Assembly: GCA_017962125.1 (NCBI GenBank)
Contig: JAGCVZ010000002.1
Location: 17,136-81,135, forward strand
Length of the DNA stretch: 64,000 nt
From: Alphaproteobacteria bacterium
GTDB lineage: Bacteria > Pseudomonadota > Alphaproteobacteria > Rs-D84
Direction of reading: 5' to 3'
Part shown: positions 14,085 to 22,894 of the stretch, piece after piece
How positions within the stretch are numbered: position 1 is the stretch's first letter
How the letters are laid out: each line of letters opens with the position of its first letter
Notes under the pieces: generated by a model
The model's input: only the letters and a program-made list of their open reading frames with translations
Told to the model about the DNA's origin: nothing
Databases searched by the model: none
Position numbers and translations under genes: made by a program

Positions 14085-14466
14085 AATTGCAATTTTAATT
14101 GGAATGTTTGCGTGCTGTGGCGCGATTGCAGAAACGGACTATATTGATATGCAAATTCGTGAATTGCAACAACGTCGCGACGCATTACAGGCGGAATTAG
14201 GCGCGTGCGAAGAAAACACACGTAAATTCAAAATCGCCGGTGTTGCAACACTTGGGGCGACGGGTGTTGGTGTGGTTGGAAACATCGCATTGCATAACGA
14301 AATTAAAAAAATCGAACAATCCAAAAATGGTGGTGGGTATAGCGGCGGTGCTGTGGGTGGTGTTCAGATGGATACGCAATCAGACGAACAGAAAATGGAT
14401 GCGATGTGTGTAAAACTTTGTAAAGAATTTCCTGATGAAGCTGCTGAAGATGAGTGTGAATGCTAA
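14074..14466 (+). CDS. Small exported coiled-coil protein B
   Basis: 130 aa: signal peptide (NKIAILIGMFACCGAIA), coiled coil (MQIRELQQRRDALQAELGAC), a Gly-rich hydrophobic stretch (GVATLGATGVGVVGNIAL), a short charged helix, a glycine linker, and a C-terminal Cys-rich acidic tail (CVKLCKEF...ECEC). It shares order and spacing with protein A, including a Cys at the end of the coiled coil. No known family recognised. It overlaps protein A by 11 nt and is followed 33 nt later by a third secreted-protein gene, so the three form one operon. Confidence 0.75.
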   Translation: MKNKIAILIGMFACCGAIAETDYIDMQIRELQQRRDALQAELGACEENTRKFKIAGVATLGATGVGVVGNIALHNEIKKIEQSKNGGGYSGGAVGGVQMDTQSDEQKMDAMCVKLCKEFPDEAAEDECEC

Positions 14467-14499
14467 TTGAGAAACAACAAAAAACAAAAGGAGAAAAAA

Positions 14500-15153
14500 A
14501 TGAAAAAAACTTTGTTGTCTATGTTGGCTGGGGTGGCCATTGTAAATACTGCAAATGCAGATATTAGTGTAGATAGAATGCGTGAAAGATGTTTGAAACA
14601 TCCAGATAAATGGGTTTGGGTGGAACAGACACACAGGTGTGTTGATATTAATCCGTGCAAATCTGATGACCCAATAGAGGTTGATGCATATTGTAATAAG
14701 ACGTTTGCAGATGTTCAGGTTGGAGAACCGATGGTTGCACATAAGCTCGTGTATAAATATCTAAGACATGTTACGGGTATAAGAGACTATCGTACTGTTG
14801 AAGATGTGTTTGAAAAAAGATCTTGGTTTGGTCAGGATTATTATGGTTATACATTGCCAGGCGGGGGATACGTTGTTTTTGAATTTGATGATACAACCGA
14901 TATTACTAATAAGGATGTACGAGATGGCACAATGGCGGCATTATGTTCTCATGTTTATGGTGGAACGCTTGGTAAACAAGATACTTCAAAATCTTTTGAG
15001 TGTGGTGGTGTAACAGAGAATATTTGCGAAACTATTGCGACAGATCTTGAAGATTGGAATTTTGATCTTTGGGATGGTCAATATCCAATTGTAAATTGGC
15101 AATATAGTGAAGAAGATGGTGTATGTTCGGTGTATTTTAAGTACTACAGGTAA
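14500..15153 (+). CDS. Secreted Cys-containing protein, 217 aa
   Basis: A signal peptide (KKTLLSMLAGVAIVNTANA) is followed by a mature part with eight cysteines in pairs (RCLKHPDKW...RCVDINPCKSD, ALCSHVYGG, CGGVTENIC, VCSVYF), suggesting disulphide bonds in the periplasm or outside the cell. It is aromatic-rich and acidic. Family not recognised. The start at 14500 is supported by AAAGGAG; a TTG eleven codons earlier lacks such a site. A strong terminator follows at 15194-15221. Confidence 0.75.
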   Translation: MKKTLLSMLAGVAIVNTANADISVDRMRERCLKHPDKWVWVEQTHRCVDINPCKSDDPIEVDAYCNKTFADVQVGEPMVAHKLVYKYLRHVTGIRDYRTVEDVFEKRSWFGQDYYGYTLPGGGYVVFEFDDTTDITNKDVRDGTMAALCSHVYGGTLGKQDTSKSFECGGVTENICETIATDLEDWNFDLWDGQYPIVNWQYSEEDGVCSVYFKYYR

Positions 15154-15193
15154 TATATCTATTCCGATCCGATTTGGTGGGGCATGACATAAT

Positions 15194-15221
15194 AAAAACG
15201 GTTGCGAATGCAACCGTTTTT
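15194..15221 (+). terminator. Rho-independent terminator after the secreted-protein operon
   Basis: AAAAACGGTTGC-GAAT-GCAACCGTTTTT, a perfect 12-bp stem, 40 bp after the stop codon. Confidence 0.9.
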
Positions 15222-15230
15222 CACAAATCT

Positions 15231-15296
15231 CCACCTCGTCGCCGTTCGGCGCCACTCCTCCGGGGGAAGAGAACTTTTATCTCTGGAATAATTTTG
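15231..15296 (+). repeat. Dispersed ~65-bp repeat, copy 2
   Basis: Direct copy of 13487-13552. The two copies bracket the candidate RNA and the three secreted-protein genes (about 1.7 kb). Confidence 0.85.
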
Positions 15297-15326
15297 TAAT
15301 TATAAAAATATAAAAAAACACTAACC

Positions 15327-15357
15327 CCTGCCTCGCCGTAGCCTTGGCGTAGGCGGG
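15327..15357. repeat. GC-rich palindrome with ACTAAC-type flanks
   Basis: CCTGCCTCGCC-GTAGCCTT-GGCG-T-AGGCGGG forms a hairpin next to CACTAAC and CACTAATCACTAA tracts. Similar TTAGTG/CACTAA tracts recur in gaps at 34417, 37797 and 55543. It could end transcription of rmuC. Confidence 0.6.
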
Positions 15358-15377
15358 ACTCACACTAACACTAATCA

Positions 15378-16256
15378 CTAATTATCAAAATCTAGTTCTT
15401 TAATCTTTTCTGCGCGGGGGGTGATTTTGCCGATGGAGGTTTGTAATTGTTCTATGTCCGTTTGGGCAAGGTTAAAGTGTTGTGAAACTTTGCCCGCGCG
15501 GTCCGCAAGGCGCGAAAGGTCCGTCAGCAACATGTCGAGTTCGTGTTTAATCTGGCCCGCAACGCGTTTGATTTTTATGTCTGACAGTACCGCGCGAATT
15601 GTGTTCAGTGTCGCCCACAATGTCGCCGGTGAAACGATAAATACTTTTTTGCGTGCGGCGTATTCTATGGCACCCGGGAATTCGCGGTGTAATGTTTCAA
15701 ATATGGATTCAGATGCAATAAACATCATTGCAACCTCTGCCGTTTTGCCGGGGATAATGTATTTTTCAGCGATTGCGTCAATATGCTTGCGAACGTCCAG
15801 TTCGAATTGCTTGCGATACATTTCCGGGTTATCATCGTTGCGCATACGGTTATATGATTCCAGTGGAAATTTGCTGTCTATAATCATGTCGCCCGGCGGA
15901 TAGGGCAGGCGGATTATGCAATCGGGCCGCACGCCTGTATCCAACACACTTTGAAACGCGTATGTTTCGGGTGGCATAATGTCGGCGATTAAATCTTCGA
16001 GTTGTCGTTCGCCGAATGTGCCGCGTGCCTGTTTGTTCCCCATAAGGATATTTTTGAAATTCGCGATATCCGAACTGATGTTTTTAAGTTCAATTGCGTT
16101 CTGTGACAATGCACCAAGCCGTTCAGAAAGCCGTTCGCGCAGACGGGCGTTGTCTTCACGTAATGCAGACACGTCTGTTGTCGCCGGTCGCATAAGCAGC
16201 GCGCCCAGCATGATGATTATAATCGCGCACATCGCAATCAAAATATAAGTTGTCAT
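15378..16256 (-). CDS. rmuC: DNA recombination protein RmuC
   Basis: 292 aa: one N-terminal membrane anchor (YILIAMCAIIIIMLGALLM), a short coiled coil (SALREDNARLRERLSERLG), then the RmuC core with GNKQARGTFGERQLEDL, a PD-(D/E)XK-like segment (GVRPDCIIRLP...MIIDSKFPLESY, the D-x(n)-D-S-K motif), and IPGKTAEVAMMFIASESIFE. RmuC limits recombination between inverted repeats, and in other bacteria helps defend against foreign DNA. It is shorter than E. coli RmuC, mainly through a reduced coiled coil. It diverges from def. Confidence 0.9.
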   Translation of the reverse strand: MTTYILIAMCAIIIIMLGALLMRPATTDVSALREDNARLRERLSERLGALSQNAIELKNISSDIANFKNILMGNKQARGTFGERQLEDLIADIMPPETYAFQSVLDTGVRPDCIIRLPYPPGDMIIDSKFPLESYNRMRNDDNPEMYRKQFELDVRKHIDAIAEKYIIPGKTAEVAMMFIASESIFETLHREFPGAIEYAARKKVFIVSPATLWATLNTIRAVLSDIKIKRVAGQIKHELDMLLTDLSRLADRAGKVSQHFNLAQTDIEQLQTSIGKITPRAEKIKELDFDN

Positions 16257-16301
16257 TTGGAATTCCTTTGTTATAATTTTTTATTATAAAAGGATTTATG
16301 T

Positions 16302-16802
16302 ATGTTGCAAATGAAACTTTGTGGCGATTTAGTACTGCGGGAGAAATGTACTCCCGTGGATACTATTACACCGGAAATTTTAGAAACGTTGGATGAAATG
16401 GTTAAGATGATGGATGAACAACATGGGGTGGGTCTTGCTGCGCCCCAGGTTGGTATATCAAAGCGGTTTTTGGTTATGAAAAATCCGGTCAATGATGAAG
16501 TTATCAAAATGATAAATCCAGTTATTTTATCGCGCAGTGATGAAATGGTGGTAAAAGAAGAAGGGTGTCTTTCTGTCTTGGGATCTGATGGGTTGCCGGT
16601 ATTTGCTGATGTCGCACGACCGGCCAAGGTTTCTGTACAATGGACCGGTATTGATGGAAAACAAAATACTGCTAATATGTCGGGGTTTCGTGCGCGGATT
16701 GTGCAACATGAAACGGATCATTTAGATGGAATTTTGTTTATTGACTATCTGTCGCCGGTAAAGCGTGAAATGGTTATGAGCAAGGTAAGGCGCAAGAAAT
16801 GA
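16302..16802 (+). CDS. def: Peptide deformylase
   Basis: 166-aa metalloenzyme that removes the formyl group from nascent N-terminal Met. All three signature motifs are present: GVGLAAPQVG, EGCLSV (metal Cys), and QHETDHLDG (two His metal ligands and the catalytic Glu). It overlaps fmt by 4 nt (ATGA), the classic def-fmt pair that adds and removes the formyl group. The start is the ATG at 16302; another ATG 4 nt earlier is out of frame. Confidence 0.97.
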   Translation: MLQMKLCGDLVLREKCTPVDTITPEILETLDEMVKMMDEQHGVGLAAPQVGISKRFLVMKNPVNDEVIKMINPVILSRSDEMVVKEEGCLSVLGSDGLPVFADVARPAKVSVQWTGIDGKQNTANMSGFRARIVQHETDHLDGILFIDYLSPVKREMVMSKVRRKK

Positions 16803-17602
16803 ATGTAGTACTGATGGGAACGCCCGATTTTGTTGTGCCTATTTTTGATGCGATTGCCGTGCGGCATAATGTTATCGCGGTCTTTACGCGTGCGCCAAAG
16901 CCCGTCGGGCGAAAGCATGTTATTACAAAATCACCGGTGCATGTATGGGCGGAATCGCGTGGGTTGCCTGTTTATCATAAACCGAGCGAATATAATTTTA
17001 AGCCCGATATGGTATTTGTTGCGGCGTATGGTGCGATATTGCGTGATAATGTTTTGAATTCGGCGCCCTGTGTAAATTTGCACCCAAGTTTGTTGCCACT
17101 GTATCGTGGTCCTTCGCCGATTATAACCGCAATTAAAAATGGTGATACGGAAAGCGGTGTTTGTTTGATGAAAATGGTGGCGGAACTGGACGCGGGTGAT
17201 ATTTTAATGTGTCGCAAGTTTGAAATCGGTATTGACGATACGACCGATACGGTGGAACAAAAGGTTTCTAAAATCGGTGCCGATATGATCTTGGAATATA
17301 TGGAAAATCCGGAAAAATACAGGGCCGTTCCGCAAAGTGGAAAAATCGTCTATACGGCGAAAACCGGCGTATACGACGAAATCATTGATTGGAAAAAATC
17401 GCCGATTGAGATTCATAATTTGGTGCGCGCGCTTGGTGGTGGCCGGACAAAAATAAACGGCATTGATGTCAAGATTTTAAAGACAAAAATGAATGGGGAT
17501 AAGTTAGAGATTTTAACAATTCAGCCGGTGGGCAAAAAACAAATGGATTGGAAAAGTTTTGTAAATGGTTTGCATGGTGCAGAGATAAAATACGGAGAAT
17601 AA
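16799..17602 (+). CDS. fmt: Methionyl-tRNA formyltransferase
   Basis: Transfers formyl from 10-formyl-THF to Met-tRNA(fMet). MGTPDFVVPIFDAI at the N-terminus, VNLHPSLLPLYRGPSPI (catalytic Asn-x-His and the S-L-L-P motif), and the downstream D-A-G-D-I substrate region are all visible. At 267 aa it is about 45 residues shorter than E. coli Fmt, with the loss mainly in the linker and C-terminal tRNA-binding domain. It is translationally coupled to def and followed by two small Cys-rich genes and truA. Confidence 0.95.
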   Translation: MNVVLMGTPDFVVPIFDAIAVRHNVIAVFTRAPKPVGRKHVITKSPVHVWAESRGLPVYHKPSEYNFKPDMVFVAAYGAILRDNVLNSAPCVNLHPSLLPLYRGPSPIITAIKNGDTESGVCLMKMVAELDAGDILMCRKFEIGIDDTTDTVEQKVSKIGADMILEYMENPEKYRAVPQSGKIVYTAKTGVYDEIIDWKKSPIEIHNLVRALGGGRTKINGIDVKILKTKMNGDKLEILTIQPVGKKQMDWKSFVNGLHGAEIKYGE

Positions 17603-17604
17603 AG

Positions 17605-17892
17605 ATGAGTGATGAACGGGAATATGATACTTATTGTACATATAAAAACACAATGGTTGCGAAATCAGAATATAATCAAAGTGGCGCTTTTACTCATATT
17701 AGTCAAAATGGGGTTGGGGTGGTTATTGGTTCAAAGACTCCTTGCAGGTGTGTTGATTGTTTGCAAACAGATCATAGTAAATGCGAAGAGTGTGATTGGC
17801 CCAAGCAGTTAGAACAAGAATTTGCAAAATCTTTGTCAAATAGGTGCATGGGGTGTATGGCGCAATATAAGAAAAATGGTTATTTGAGATAA
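17605..17892 (+). CDS. Cys-rich small protein (putative zinc binding), 95 aa
   Basis: Starts MSDEREYDTYCTYKNTMVAK, 2 nt after the fmt stop with a GGAGAATAAAG ribosome binding site. It contains three CxxC-like knuckles: CRCVDC, C-E-E-C, and CMGC, in the arrangement expected for one or two zinc ribbons. No signal peptide. Family unknown. The fmt-truA placement suggests co-expression with translation genes, though that is context only. Confidence 0.75.
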   Translation: MSDEREYDTYCTYKNTMVAKSEYNQSGAFTHISQNGVGVVIGSKTPCRCVDCLQTDHSKCEECDWPKQLEQEFAKSLSNRCMGCMAQYKKNGYLR

Positions 17893-17908
17893 AGTTTGGA
17901 GAATAAAG

Positions 17909-18106
17909 ATGTGTAAAGATACAGAAATTTGTTTTTATTGTGAACGTTTCTTTTGTACCGACTATCATCATCCGCGTACTCGTATGGTTTGTTCTGGAAT
18001 TTTACCACAATGGGAATGGTTATGGTTTTTGATGAAGAATGTGAAAGCAACCGATACTTGTAATAGATTTAAATTGCATAATATATACAAACAGAAAGAA
18101 AAATGA
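17909..18106 (+). CDS. Cys/His-rich small protein, 65 aa
   Basis: Preceded by the same GGAGAATAAAG sequence as the gene before it, which suggests that the pair arose by duplication of a small module. It begins MCKDTEICFYCERFFCTDYH with C-x-x-C and adjacent His residues, compatible with a single zinc site, followed by an aromatic-rich stretch (PQWEWLWFLM). Its stop overlaps the truA start (ATGA). No known family recognised; the arrangement supports a real translated gene. Confidence 0.7.
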   Translation: MCKDTEICFYCERFFCTDYHHPRTRMVCSGILPQWEWLWFLMKNVKATDTCNRFKLHNIYKQKEK

Positions 18107-18846
18107 TGCGATATAAAGTTATTCTTGAATACGATGGAACGGATTTGATAGGGTGGCAGGAAAACCGCCAGGGGCCGTCTGTTCAATCTTTGTTAAAGGA
18201 CGCGATTGAAAAGTTTTGTGGTGCGCGTCCAGATGTTGTTGGGGCAGGGCGGACGGATGCGGGTGTGCATGCGGTTGCAATGGTTGCGCATTTCGATTTG
18301 AATTCTGATGCAGATGCAAATACGGTTATGCGGGCGATAAATTTCTATCTGAATGATGCACCGGTTTCGGTTTTGGATTGTGAGATTGTGTCCGATGATT
18401 TTAATGCACGTTTTTCATGTGTTATGCGGCACTATAAATATATAGTTCTAAATCGTTCTGCACCGCCGGTGTTGGATAAAAATCGTGCATGGTGGGTGCC
18501 GCGTAAATTAAACATTAAGAAAATGCGTGATGCGGCAAAATTATTGCTTGGTAAACATGATTTTACATCATTTCGTGCATCGCAATGTCAGGCTAAAAGT
18601 CCGATAAAAAACCTTGATTGTTGCCGTATAGAACAAAAAGATGATTTGGTTGTTTTTGATTTTTCAGCGCGTTCTTTTTTGCATCATCAGGTTCGAAATA
18701 TGGTTGGAACACTGGTTGAAATTGGCATTGGTGCGGATTACGACATAAATGAAATCTTTGCGGCACGTGACCGTTCGGCGGCTGGTGCAACTGCGCCAGC
18801 ATGTGGGCTTTATTTTATTCAGGCCGATTATGCCATGGGCGATTAG
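18103..18846 (+). CDS. truA: tRNA pseudouridine(38-40) synthase TruA
   Basis: 247 aa. Converts U38-U40 of the tRNA anticodon arm to pseudouridine. The catalytic region GAGRTDAGVHAVAMVAHF contains the essential Asp. YDGTDLIGWQ at the N-terminus and the C-terminal FLHHQVRNMVGTLVEIG motif are family hallmarks. Its start overlaps the preceding small gene, and its 3' end overlaps comEC by 32 nt in convergent orientation. Confidence 0.96.
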   Translation: MMRYKVILEYDGTDLIGWQENRQGPSVQSLLKDAIEKFCGARPDVVGAGRTDAGVHAVAMVAHFDLNSDADANTVMRAINFYLNDAPVSVLDCEIVSDDFNARFSCVMRHYKYIVLNRSAPPVLDKNRAWWVPRKLNIKKMRDAAKLLLGKHDFTSFRASQCQAKSPIKNLDCCRIEQKDDLVVFDFSARSFLHHQVRNMVGTLVEIGIGADYDINEIFAARDRSAAGATAPACGLYFIQADYAMGD

Positions 18847-20752
18847 ACGGAATTTGAATCATTTTTCCGGATTTGTATATCACTCCGCCGTTTCGTATAA
18901 TTTTATCAGGACATTTTTCAGAATTTATATCAAAGTTTGATGCAATATATTTTATGCGTGGGTTTTCGCAGGCTGTCAAAAAGTTTTTAGAAAGTGATAC
19001 AAAATTTTTGAAATAAACGATGTCAAAATCTTTTGCTAAAATCGTGTATACGCCGGATTCTGCTGTAAAGCGTAAATTTTCTGTGCCTGGTTGTTCGCCA
19101 TTAAATTTCTTCCAATTATCAAATGTAAAATAATTTCCACTGTCGTGCGATTTATTGAATTTTAGTTTTCCATTGATTGGTGTTGCGATAAGTTTATGAT
19201 CAGAACTGATATAAAAAATTGGTTTTGGGGTTGTCGCACAGATTATTATTCCTGTGCTGATGAATAAAATTGCGCCAAGTGGTCCAACGTGTCTTGCAAA
19301 AAAGTTTTTGAAAGAATCGATATCTTTAATAAATAGTAAACATGCGAAACCTAATGTTATTAGTATAATTGCAGAATTAGGTATATTACCAATAGTTATG
19401 TTGGAATACGGAATTTGTGATAATTTTTCAGCCATGATGTATGCTTTGTTGTACAATATATGTACGAATTCCAATGGCGCATGGATACCAATTATGGCAC
19501 CTGGTGTACCGATAATCACAAGTGGCATTATGATAAAAGAGAATATCGGAAGAAAGATAAGATTACCCATTATCCCATAAATTGGTATTGTGCCGAAGTG
19601 CGAAATTATAAATGGTGCGGTGAACATTGTTGCCACCAATGCAGTTAAAACTGCTGTATAGATGTATTTTATAATTTTGGAATTTGGGGTTTTTGGATTT
19701 ATGTTTTGCCATAACCAAATGATACCATATATTGCCGCAAAAGATAATTGAAACCCTGCTGTTATTACATAATACGGATTGATAAATATGATTGTAAAAA
19801 ATGCCAAACTTGCCATACGAAACGATATAGCATTACGTCCAAGTATAAAAGCTGTTATGACAAGGGTCGCCATTATAAAGGCTCTAATTGTTGCCACACC
19901 ACCACCAGATATAAATACATAAACAAGCAAACCGGTCCAACTGCAAACAAGTGCGGGACTGCGCGCGGGAATATGCCTTACTAGTGACGGAAATAATCTT
20001 AATATGAAATAAAATAATATAAACAACCATCCGCCGATAAGTGTCATATGATAACCGCTTATTGACCAAATGTGTGCCATGCCATTTGTTGCCCAAATTT
20101 CGCGATGACCGTTTGGCAGGGCGTTTTTATATCCAAGGACAAGGCTATCGGTTAGAAAAGATTTTGATAAATTGTGTATTTTATGACGAATGTTGTATAC
20201 GCCAGAATCCGCTGTATAGATGATTTTTATATTTTGTAAATAGCCAGTTGCAGTAATGTTCTTGAAATACATATGTCGTGCAAAATCAAATCCATGTGGT
20301 GTATCTGCCGGTTTTGGTTTGAATAAGCCACCATTTCCAGATATTACGTCACCAATTTTTATATTTATTGTATCTGTTGTTGATACGCGTATGTTTCCAA
20401 ACTTTTTTGTTTGTAAATATATCTTGGTCTTTTCACCAGTTGTTTCAATATCGTTGACGATTCCTTGTATTTCAATTTCATGAATATCGTGATGTAGCAC
20501 AGGTGTGTTTTTTATGTGTGTGTATATTCCCGCATATCCAAAACCAGTAATAAAACACGCAATAAGTGCTAAAATTGGTGATTTTCGAAATGTAATAATT
20601 GCGGTTATACCAAGTACGAATAATAAAATTAGCAGAATTATGTTTGGTTCGTTATATTGTGAAAAATAAAGACCAACGCCAAACGCCACTATGATAGGCG
20701 CCCAAAATAACGTGTTTAATTTTTGTGCTTTTATAAATTTTTGCATACCCAA
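18815..20752 (-). CDS. ComEC/Rec2-family DNA channel protein
   Basis: 645 aa. Inner-membrane protein of the competence ComEC family, which carries single-stranded DNA into the cytoplasm. The order is two or three N-terminal helices, an OB-fold/DUF4131 region (residues ~80-160), then the competence domain with many helices, including GMAHIWSISGYHMTLIGGW (conserved H-x-x-S-I-S-G-x-H). The C-terminus is a short beta-rich remnant without the HxHxDH motif of the metallo-beta-lactamase domain, as in many alphaproteobacterial ComEC. The first start is TTG at 20752; ATG at 20746 is an alternative. Confidence 0.88.
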   Translation of the reverse strand: MGMQKFIKAQKLNTLFWAPIIVAFGVGLYFSQYNEPNIILLILLFVLGITAIITFRKSPILALIACFITGFGYAGIYTHIKNTPVLHHDIHEIEIQGIVNDIETTGEKTKIYLQTKKFGNIRVSTTDTINIKIGDVISGNGGLFKPKPADTPHGFDFARHMYFKNITATGYLQNIKIIYTADSGVYNIRHKIHNLSKSFLTDSLVLGYKNALPNGHREIWATNGMAHIWSISGYHMTLIGGWLFILFYFILRLFPSLVRHIPARSPALVCSWTGLLVYVFISGGGVATIRAFIMATLVITAFILGRNAISFRMASLAFFTIIFINPYYVITAGFQLSFAAIYGIIWLWQNINPKTPNSKIIKYIYTAVLTALVATMFTAPFIISHFGTIPIYGIMGNLIFLPIFSFIIMPLVIIGTPGAIIGIHAPLEFVHILYNKAYIMAEKLSQIPYSNITIGNIPNSAIILITLGFACLLFIKDIDSFKNFFARHVGPLGAILFISTGIIICATTPKPIFYISSDHKLIATPINGKLKFNKSHDSGNYFTFDNWKKFNGEQPGTENLRFTAESGVYTILAKDFDIVYFKNFVSLSKNFLTACENPRIKYIASNFDINSEKCPDKIIRNGGVIYKSGKMIQIPSNRPWHNRPE

Positions 20753-20925
20753 ACATAAAAACTCTTGTTCGTAGTTATTTCTATTTAAACCGTTTTACCG
20801 GTTCTTTCGTGTAATAACAAAACCATAACCGGTTGCCATGTAGCAGAAGAGGGTTATCAATATAACGAAACTATGGCAGACTAGAAATGGTCAGTGTTTT
20901 TGGTAAAACTTTGCGTACGGTTAAA

Positions 20926-21174
20926 TTATAAACCAAGTGCATTACGATACATCTTGGTCAATTCATCCGTTTCATCAAGTTCGTCTGGGTCCATTTTGCG
21001 TAAACGAATCATTTGGCGAATATATTTTGGGTCATACCCCACAGATTTTGCTTCGGCAAAGATTTCTTTGATGTCCGCAGCGATTGCCGCACTATCTTCA
21101 TTTAATTTTTCGATTCGTTCGATAATTCCAAGTAATTGCTGATTATCGAAACTTCCATGATTTGCATTTTTCAT
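20926..21174 (-). CDS. gapR: GapR (DUF2312) nucleoid-associated protein
   Basis: 82 aa. GapR binds overtwisted AT-rich DNA ahead of replication forks in Alphaproteobacteria. The helix LLGIIERIEKLNEDSAAIAA, followed by IKEIFAEAKSVGYDPKYIRQ and MIRLRKMDPDELDE, matches the family over its whole length. It is the strongest taxonomic marker in the window. An AAGGGG ribosome binding site lies upstream. The 173 bp between gapR and comEC hold no gene; I see nothing beyond short repeats of ACCGGTT. Confidence 0.95.
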   Translation of the reverse strand: MKNANHGSFDNQQLLGIIERIEKLNEDSAAIAADIKEIFAEAKSVGYDPKYIRQMIRLRKMDPDELDETDELTKMYRNALGL

Positions 21175-21252
21175 TTATGTTTTCCCCTTGTTAAAGTGAC
21201 TTTTTTATGATATACAATAAAACATAAAAATCAACTAGAGAGATTGTAAAAT

Positions 21253-22623
21253 ATGACAAGATTTACAAAAATAACCGCATCTATTGGTCCAAGTTGTGAA
21301 AGTGTCGCTATTTTGCGCAAAATGATTCTGATGGGTGTGAATGTATGCCGTATGAATTTTAGTCATGATACTGGCCAAGAACAGGGTAAAAAGGTAGATG
21401 CTATTCGCAAGATATCCAAAGAATTACAAACGCCGGTTGCTGTTTTGATAGATTTGCAAGGTCCAAAGCATCGAATCGGTAATTTTAAGACCGAAGAGAA
21501 ATATCCATTAACTCCTGGACAGGCTTTTACTTTTGATTCTAACCCAGAGCCAGGAAATTCCGAACGCGTTTATTTGCCTGATACTGATGTTATGCGTTCG
21601 TTACATGTAGGTGAAAGAATACTGTTGAATGACGGTAAAATAGAAATGCAAGTTACTGATGTTTTACCGGATGCAATAAAAACAAAAGTTATTCGTGGAA
21701 CAGAAATTTGGTCGCGGCGGGGATTTAATTTACCAGATACCTATGTTGATACGTCTGTGTTAACAGACAAGGATAAAACGGATTTGGAATATGCGCTCAC
21801 TAAAAATCCTGATTGGGTCGCAGTTTCTTTTGTACAGCGCGCCGAAGATATTTCTGAGGTTCGTGATTTTATTACGGCGCACACCGCACGACCAGTTAAA
21901 ATAATGGCTAAGATAGAGCGAAAAACTGCTGTTGAACAGATTGATGAAATAGCGATGGCGGCGGATGGAATAATGATTGCGCGTGGTGATATGGCTGTGG
22001 AATTGCCTTATGAACAAGTCCCCGCAATATCGCGACATATCATTCGTGAATGTCGCAGATTGAATCGGCCCGTGGTTATGGCAACTCAGATGTTAGGTTC
22101 AATGGTTGAAAGCGAATTCCCGACACGTGCAGAAATAAGTGATGTTGCTAATGCCGCTTATTTGCGAGTGGATTCTACTATGACATCCGAAGAAACAACA
22201 ATTGGTGCAAACCCATTAAATGTTGTTGAAACAATGTCCAAGATATTAAGTTTCTCGGATGAAGATGCGGTAAAAAATGCAAATGATTGGGTGCGGTCCG
22301 AAGAGTCCGGTGAAAATGACTGGTCACGTTCTGTATCATCAATGGCATATTTAAATAAAGCAAGTGCGATTATCGTATTTTCGCGTGATACTGAATCTGC
22401 AGTGAAAATTTCTTGTCGTCGCCCAGACACGAGAATAATTGCAGTGTGTGATAGCGAAATTGTTGCAAATCAATTATGCCTGATGCGTGGTGTATTTCCG
22501 CTCTATACGCCGGATTTGTTCGCACAGCGTGATTATGTGACGGTGGCGCACAATGTCGGAATTGAACATGGAAACATCGTTATCGTTGACGGTGAAAATG
22601 TAAGTTTACAAAACCTTGATTAA
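21253..22623 (+). CDS. pyk: Pyruvate kinase
   Basis: 456 aa. Converts PEP and ADP to pyruvate and ATP. The N-terminal TKITASIGPSCES strand, NFSHDTGQEQG, MAKIERKTAVEQIDE (catalytic Lys with the metal-binding Glu), ARGDMAVELPYEQVP and the MATQMLGSMVESEFPTRAEI active-site segment are all intact. The C-terminal domain is about 15-20 residues shorter than usual. A divergent gap separates it from gapR. Confidence 0.96.
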   Translation: MTRFTKITASIGPSCESVAILRKMILMGVNVCRMNFSHDTGQEQGKKVDAIRKISKELQTPVAVLIDLQGPKHRIGNFKTEEKYPLTPGQAFTFDSNPEPGNSERVYLPDTDVMRSLHVGERILLNDGKIEMQVTDVLPDAIKTKVIRGTEIWSRRGFNLPDTYVDTSVLTDKDKTDLEYALTKNPDWVAVSFVQRAEDISEVRDFITAHTARPVKIMAKIERKTAVEQIDEIAMAADGIMIARGDMAVELPYEQVPAISRHIIRECRRLNRPVVMATQMLGSMVESEFPTRAEISDVANAAYLRVDSTMTSEETTIGANPLNVVETMSKILSFSDEDAVKNANDWVRSEESGENDWSRSVSSMAYLNKASAIIVFSRDTESAVKISCRRPDTRIIAVCDSEIVANQLCLMRGVFPLYTPDLFAQRDYVTVAHNVGIEHGNIVIVDGENVSLQNLD

Positions 22624-22625
22624 TA

Positions 22626-22874
22626 TCACTTTACGATTGGTGGGAAACAATCGTCGGTTCCTTCGGGACAACAATTCCACCCTTGGTCGCCCATGTCTGT
22701 ATATGTCTCCCCAGGACAACAACCATGCGAATCAGGTTCAAGGTTATCTTTGCACATAATTTTTTCCGCGGTATATAAACCTAAAACATCATGATTCATT
22801 ATATATATTGTTGTAAACGCAGTAGCAATACAGGTTATTATGCATGCAATCAATATCTGATATTTGGTTTTCAT
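22626..22874 (-). CDS. Small membrane-anchored Cys-rich protein
   Basis: 82 aa: one N-terminal membrane segment (YQILIACIITCIATAFTTIY), then a short periplasmic part with repeated CCPGETYTDMG / CCPEGTDDCFPP motifs, possibly disulphide-bonded. AAAGGAC precedes the ATG. It starts 20 nt after the LpoA-like gene, so it probably shares that transcript. Function unknown. The CCPxG pattern is a low-complexity knot also found in other secreted proteins. Confidence 0.7.
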   Translation of the reverse strand: MKTKYQILIACIITCIATAFTTIYIMNHDVLGLYTAEKIMCKDNLEPDSHGCCPGETYTDMGDQGWNCCPEGTDDCFPPIVK

Positions 22875-22894
22875 TTTTTGTCCTTTGGTTTATA

